Shown here piece after piece: positions 61,993 to 64,000 of a stretch of DNA of 64,000 nucleotides. The position numbers and the translations under genes are program-made. A model generated the notes under the pieces. It made no database searches and was not told the DNA's origin. It saw nothing but the letters and a program-made list of their open reading frames with translations. The stretch's first letter is position 1; each line of letters opens with the position of its first letter. The DNA comes from Lasioglossum baleicum (Eukaryota > Arthropoda > Insecta > Hymenoptera > Halictidae). Where the stretch lies: contig NC_134936.1 of NCBI RefSeq assembly GCF_051020765.1, forward strand, positions 62,001 to 126,000. Reading direction: 5' to 3'.

Positions 61993-62367
61993 TGGTAACA
62001 GTTCTCACAGAACGCCGTCTATGCACACAGCATAGACGTAACAGGTCACACAGACCGCCGACTATATTGATAGTCGTAACAGTTCACACAGAACGCCGTC
62101 TATGCACACAGCATAGACGTAACAGGTCACACAGACCACCGACTATATTGATAGTCGTAACAGTTCACACAGAACGCCGTCTATGCACACAGCATAGACG
62201 TAACTGGTCACACAGACCGCCGACTATATTGATAGTCGTAACAGTTCACACAGAACGCCGTCTATGCAGACAGCATAGACGTAACAGGTCACACAGACCG
62301 CCGACTATATTGATAGTCGTAACAGTTCACACAGAACGCCGTCTATGCACACAGCATAGACGTAACA
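61993..62367 (-). repeat. 81-bp tandem hairpin array
   Basis: The period is exactly 81 bp (anchors 62014, 62095, 62176, 62257, 62338). Each unit holds four stem-loops on the plus strand: GTTC / GAAC, GTCTATGC / GCATAGAC and GGTC / GACC with loop ACACA, and GACTAT / ATAGTC with loop ATTG. Stems are separated by GTAACA or GCC. The two half-units have the same layout with different stem sequences. On the minus strand every half-unit starts TGTTACG, the LTR start. Confidence 0.92.
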
Positions 62368-62388
62368 ATCGCACAAAACACACCATTG

Positions 62389-64000
62389 CTAGTCTGATTC
62401 ATTAAACTCATTCGAAACTTGGCACTCGGGCATTTTTTGAACTCTATCATGCGCATACTTATATGTGCGATTACCCGTTAAGGATTTTAAGAGGTATCTG
62501 TCTCCATTAAGAACTTCAATGATTTTAAATGGGCCTCTAAATTTAGGGTCAAGTTTGGTCTGATTTCGTTCCTCATTTAGAATTAACACGAAGTCTCCTG
62601 TTTTAAATTTAACTAATTTGGACTTTGTGCTGTCAAATCTGGTTTTGTCGCATTCGGCATTTTTTGTAATATTGCGCGCCGCACACTCTCTCACCTCAGA
62701 AAGATCTACTGCAGCTTCTGCATCATCTGGAGTCAATAAGTTCAAGGGTCTAGCTACGCGTCCTATCAGAAGCTCTAAGGGGCTCGCTTTAGTTACCCGG
62801 TGAATAGTGCTATTCAAGGCTAACTGAATATCACTCAACGCGTCCTGCCATGATCGTTCGCCTGTCTCAACAGACGTCAACATGGATTTTAACGTGCTCA
62901 TGACCCTTTCAACCTGCCCATTGGCACGGCTAGAACCCGTGGCTATCAAGTGTAACTGAATGTTACTAGAATCGCAAAAATCTTTGAAGTCTTTACTTGC
63001 GAAGCATCTCCCCTGATCGGCAATTACTCGCTTTGGGGATCCAAATAAGGAAACACTCGATTGCAAAGCCTTAGTAACACTAGCGGTGTCAATGCGTAAA
63101 GTATGATAGAGTAAAACGAATTTAGTGAAGGCATCGATGAGGACTATGACGTATTCTTTAAGGTCATTTTTGCCGCTCAGTTTTCCGGTTATATCGATAT
63201 GGATGGTGTGCCACGGGACGCTAACTTTGGGAATGGGATGAAGTTCAGCTTGGACTTTACCTGATTGGGGCTTCGATACCTTACACGTAATACAATTGTC
63301 AACAAATTTGCGCACATACTTTGACATGTGCTCAAACCAGTAGTGTTCGTATAGTTTATCGAGTGTCTTTTCCCATCCCAAATGCATTATTGATTCGAGC
63401 ATGTGGTTGATTACTGACCATCGAAAGGATCGCGGTACGATCGGCAACCATCTTGTACGATTGTGCCTCTGGACTTTGCGGTACAAGACACCGGATCGAA
63501 TCTCATAAGTTTGAGCGGTTTCGAGTGAAAGTTCGTTGGTTCTTAGCTTTGTCATAATCGACTGGATCTCATCGTCTCGCTGTTGTTCAGCGAGGAGCCA
63601 GTTTTCAGAAAGGGTGGCTATATCAACGCGAACCTGTTCAATCCTCTCCGAAACAGGTGGGGTTGAAGTTGAACCTGTAGGCTCGGGAAGGTGGTTTCGA
63701 GATAAAAAGTCAACGTGACTCATTCGTGTGCCCTCTCTGTACATAATGTCAAAATCAAAGGCTTGTAAATAAGCCCACCATCTATGAACACGCGGAGTGA
63801 AGTCGACTTTATTTCTTGAGGCTTTGAGGGAGTTACAATCGGTAATCACGGTAAATTGACGCCCTTCTAAGTAATGGCGAAAATGCTTGATAGCATTTAC
63901 CACGGCTAGGGTTTCTAACTCATAAGAGTGATACCGGGATTCAGGTCCTGTGGTACGCTTGCTGAAATATTCAACGACATGAAGTTTATCGTCCACCTTC
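62389..64000 (-). CDS. Gypsy E pol, C-terminal part: RNase H end and integrase (partial)
   Basis: A frame of at least 535 codons, open at the window edge. It has RNase H end (YHSYELETLAVVNAIKHFRHYL; ITDCNSLK), integrase zinc region (HLGWEKTLDKLYEHYW; CITCKVS), DDE core (IDITGKLSG; ADQGRCFAS; ANGQVERVMSTL) and a C-terminal FRGPFKIIEVLN module of GPY/F type. It stops at TAG 62389-62391. No break is seen in this part. Confidence 0.9.
   Translation of the reverse strand, partial: KVDDKLHVVEYFSKRTTGPESRYHSYELETLAVVNAIKHFRHYLEGRQFTVITDCNSLKASRNKVDFTPRVHRWWAYLQAFDFDIMYREGTRMSHVDFLSRNHLPEPTGSTSTPPVSERIEQVRVDIATLSENWLLAEQQRDDEIQSIMTKLRTNELSLETAQTYEIRSGVLYRKVQRHNRTRWLPIVPRSFRWSVINHMLESIMHLGWEKTLDKLYEHYWFEHMSKYVRKFVDNCITCKVSKPQSGKVQAELHPIPKVSVPWHTIHIDITGKLSGKNDLKEYVIVLIDAFTKFVLLYHTLRIDTASVTKALQSSVSLFGSPKRVIADQGRCFASKDFKDFCDSSNIQLHLIATGSSRANGQVERVMSTLKSMLTSVETGERSWQDALSDIQLALNSTIHRVTKASPLELLIGRVARPLNLLTPDDAEAAVDLSEVRECAARNITKNAECDKTRFDSTKSKLVKFKTGDFVLILNEERNQTKLDPKFRGPFKIIEVLNGDRYLLKSLTGNRTYKYAHDRVQKMPECQVSNEFNESD

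Larger units (their letters stand above)
61425..62367 (-). repeat. Probable 3' LTR of Gypsy E
   Basis: In minus orientation it would start TGTTACGTCTATGC 22 bp after the pol stop and end CCGCGACA against TA repeat. The partner LTR is outside the window, and no polypurine tract is obvious, so the limits are inferred. Confidence 0.5.
61425..64000 (-). mobile_element. Ty3/Gypsy retrotransposon E, 3' part (runs off the window)
   Basis: On the minus strand pol (RNase H to integrase end) is followed by a probable 3' LTR (62367-61425). The 5' two thirds lie beyond the window. It is a different family from A-D by sequence. Confidence 0.85.

Noticed and set aside
61993..62367. CRISPR-like array
   Set aside because: There are no unique spacers. 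Units are contiguous 81-bp tandem copies in an insect retrotransposon context.

Overview
The window looks like gene-poor, repeat-dense insect DNA. A hymenopteran such as an ant is my best guess, but that is inference. The evidence is the insect-like 18S and 5.8S rRNA, the BEL/Pao, Ty3/Gypsy, non-LTR and Helitron-like families, and the absence of any recognisable host protein gene. Nearly every long reading frame is a transposon gag, pol or ORF1/ORF2. The setting resembles pericentromeric or nucleolus-organiser heterochromatin, or a TE island.

Layout. 1-2080: a 149-bp satellite. 2693-7236: a decayed BEL/Pao element (minus). 7237-46033: blocks of one AT-rich tandem repeat, split by successive insertions. 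These are a non-LTR element (7832-15146, itself carrying a Helitron-like insert), Gypsy A (15795-21560, minus), a solo LTR (21965-22947), Gypsy B (23052-30831, minus, almost identical LTRs), a fold-back element (31326-32400), an internally deleted non-LTR element (32401-34563), Gypsy C (34564-43338, plus) and a larger fold-back element with tRNA-like boxes (43697-45889). 46034-52140: a partial rDNA unit (spacer/ETS, 5'-truncated and diverged 18S, ITS1, 5.8S, ITS2) with no 28S. 52226-56215: unassigned sequence, an R2-like N-terminal fragment, an LTR-like start and a TA microsatellite. 56216-61413: Gypsy D, apparently intact. 61425-64000: the 3' part of Gypsy E (minus), running off the window.

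How the genes work together. In each Gypsy element gag supplies the particle protein and pol supplies protease, reverse transcriptase, RNase H and integrase. Pol is mostly in the -1 frame relative to gag. Gypsy D has a textbook A AAA AAC slippery heptamer directly before the gag stop. Gypsy A lacks protease and a 5' LTR, Gypsy C has one in-frame stop in pol, and Gypsy B and D look youngest.

Most unusual observations. First, the LTRs of several different Gypsy families carry tandem arrays of small hairpins. The loop is constant while the stems change by compensating substitutions, and in A, B and C the array sits downstream of the TATA box, where it would be in the transcribed leader. Second, Gypsy B pol carries a macro-domain-like segment between RNase H and integrase. 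Third, the TATA boxes of A, B, C and the solo LTR each sit between short inverted repeats.
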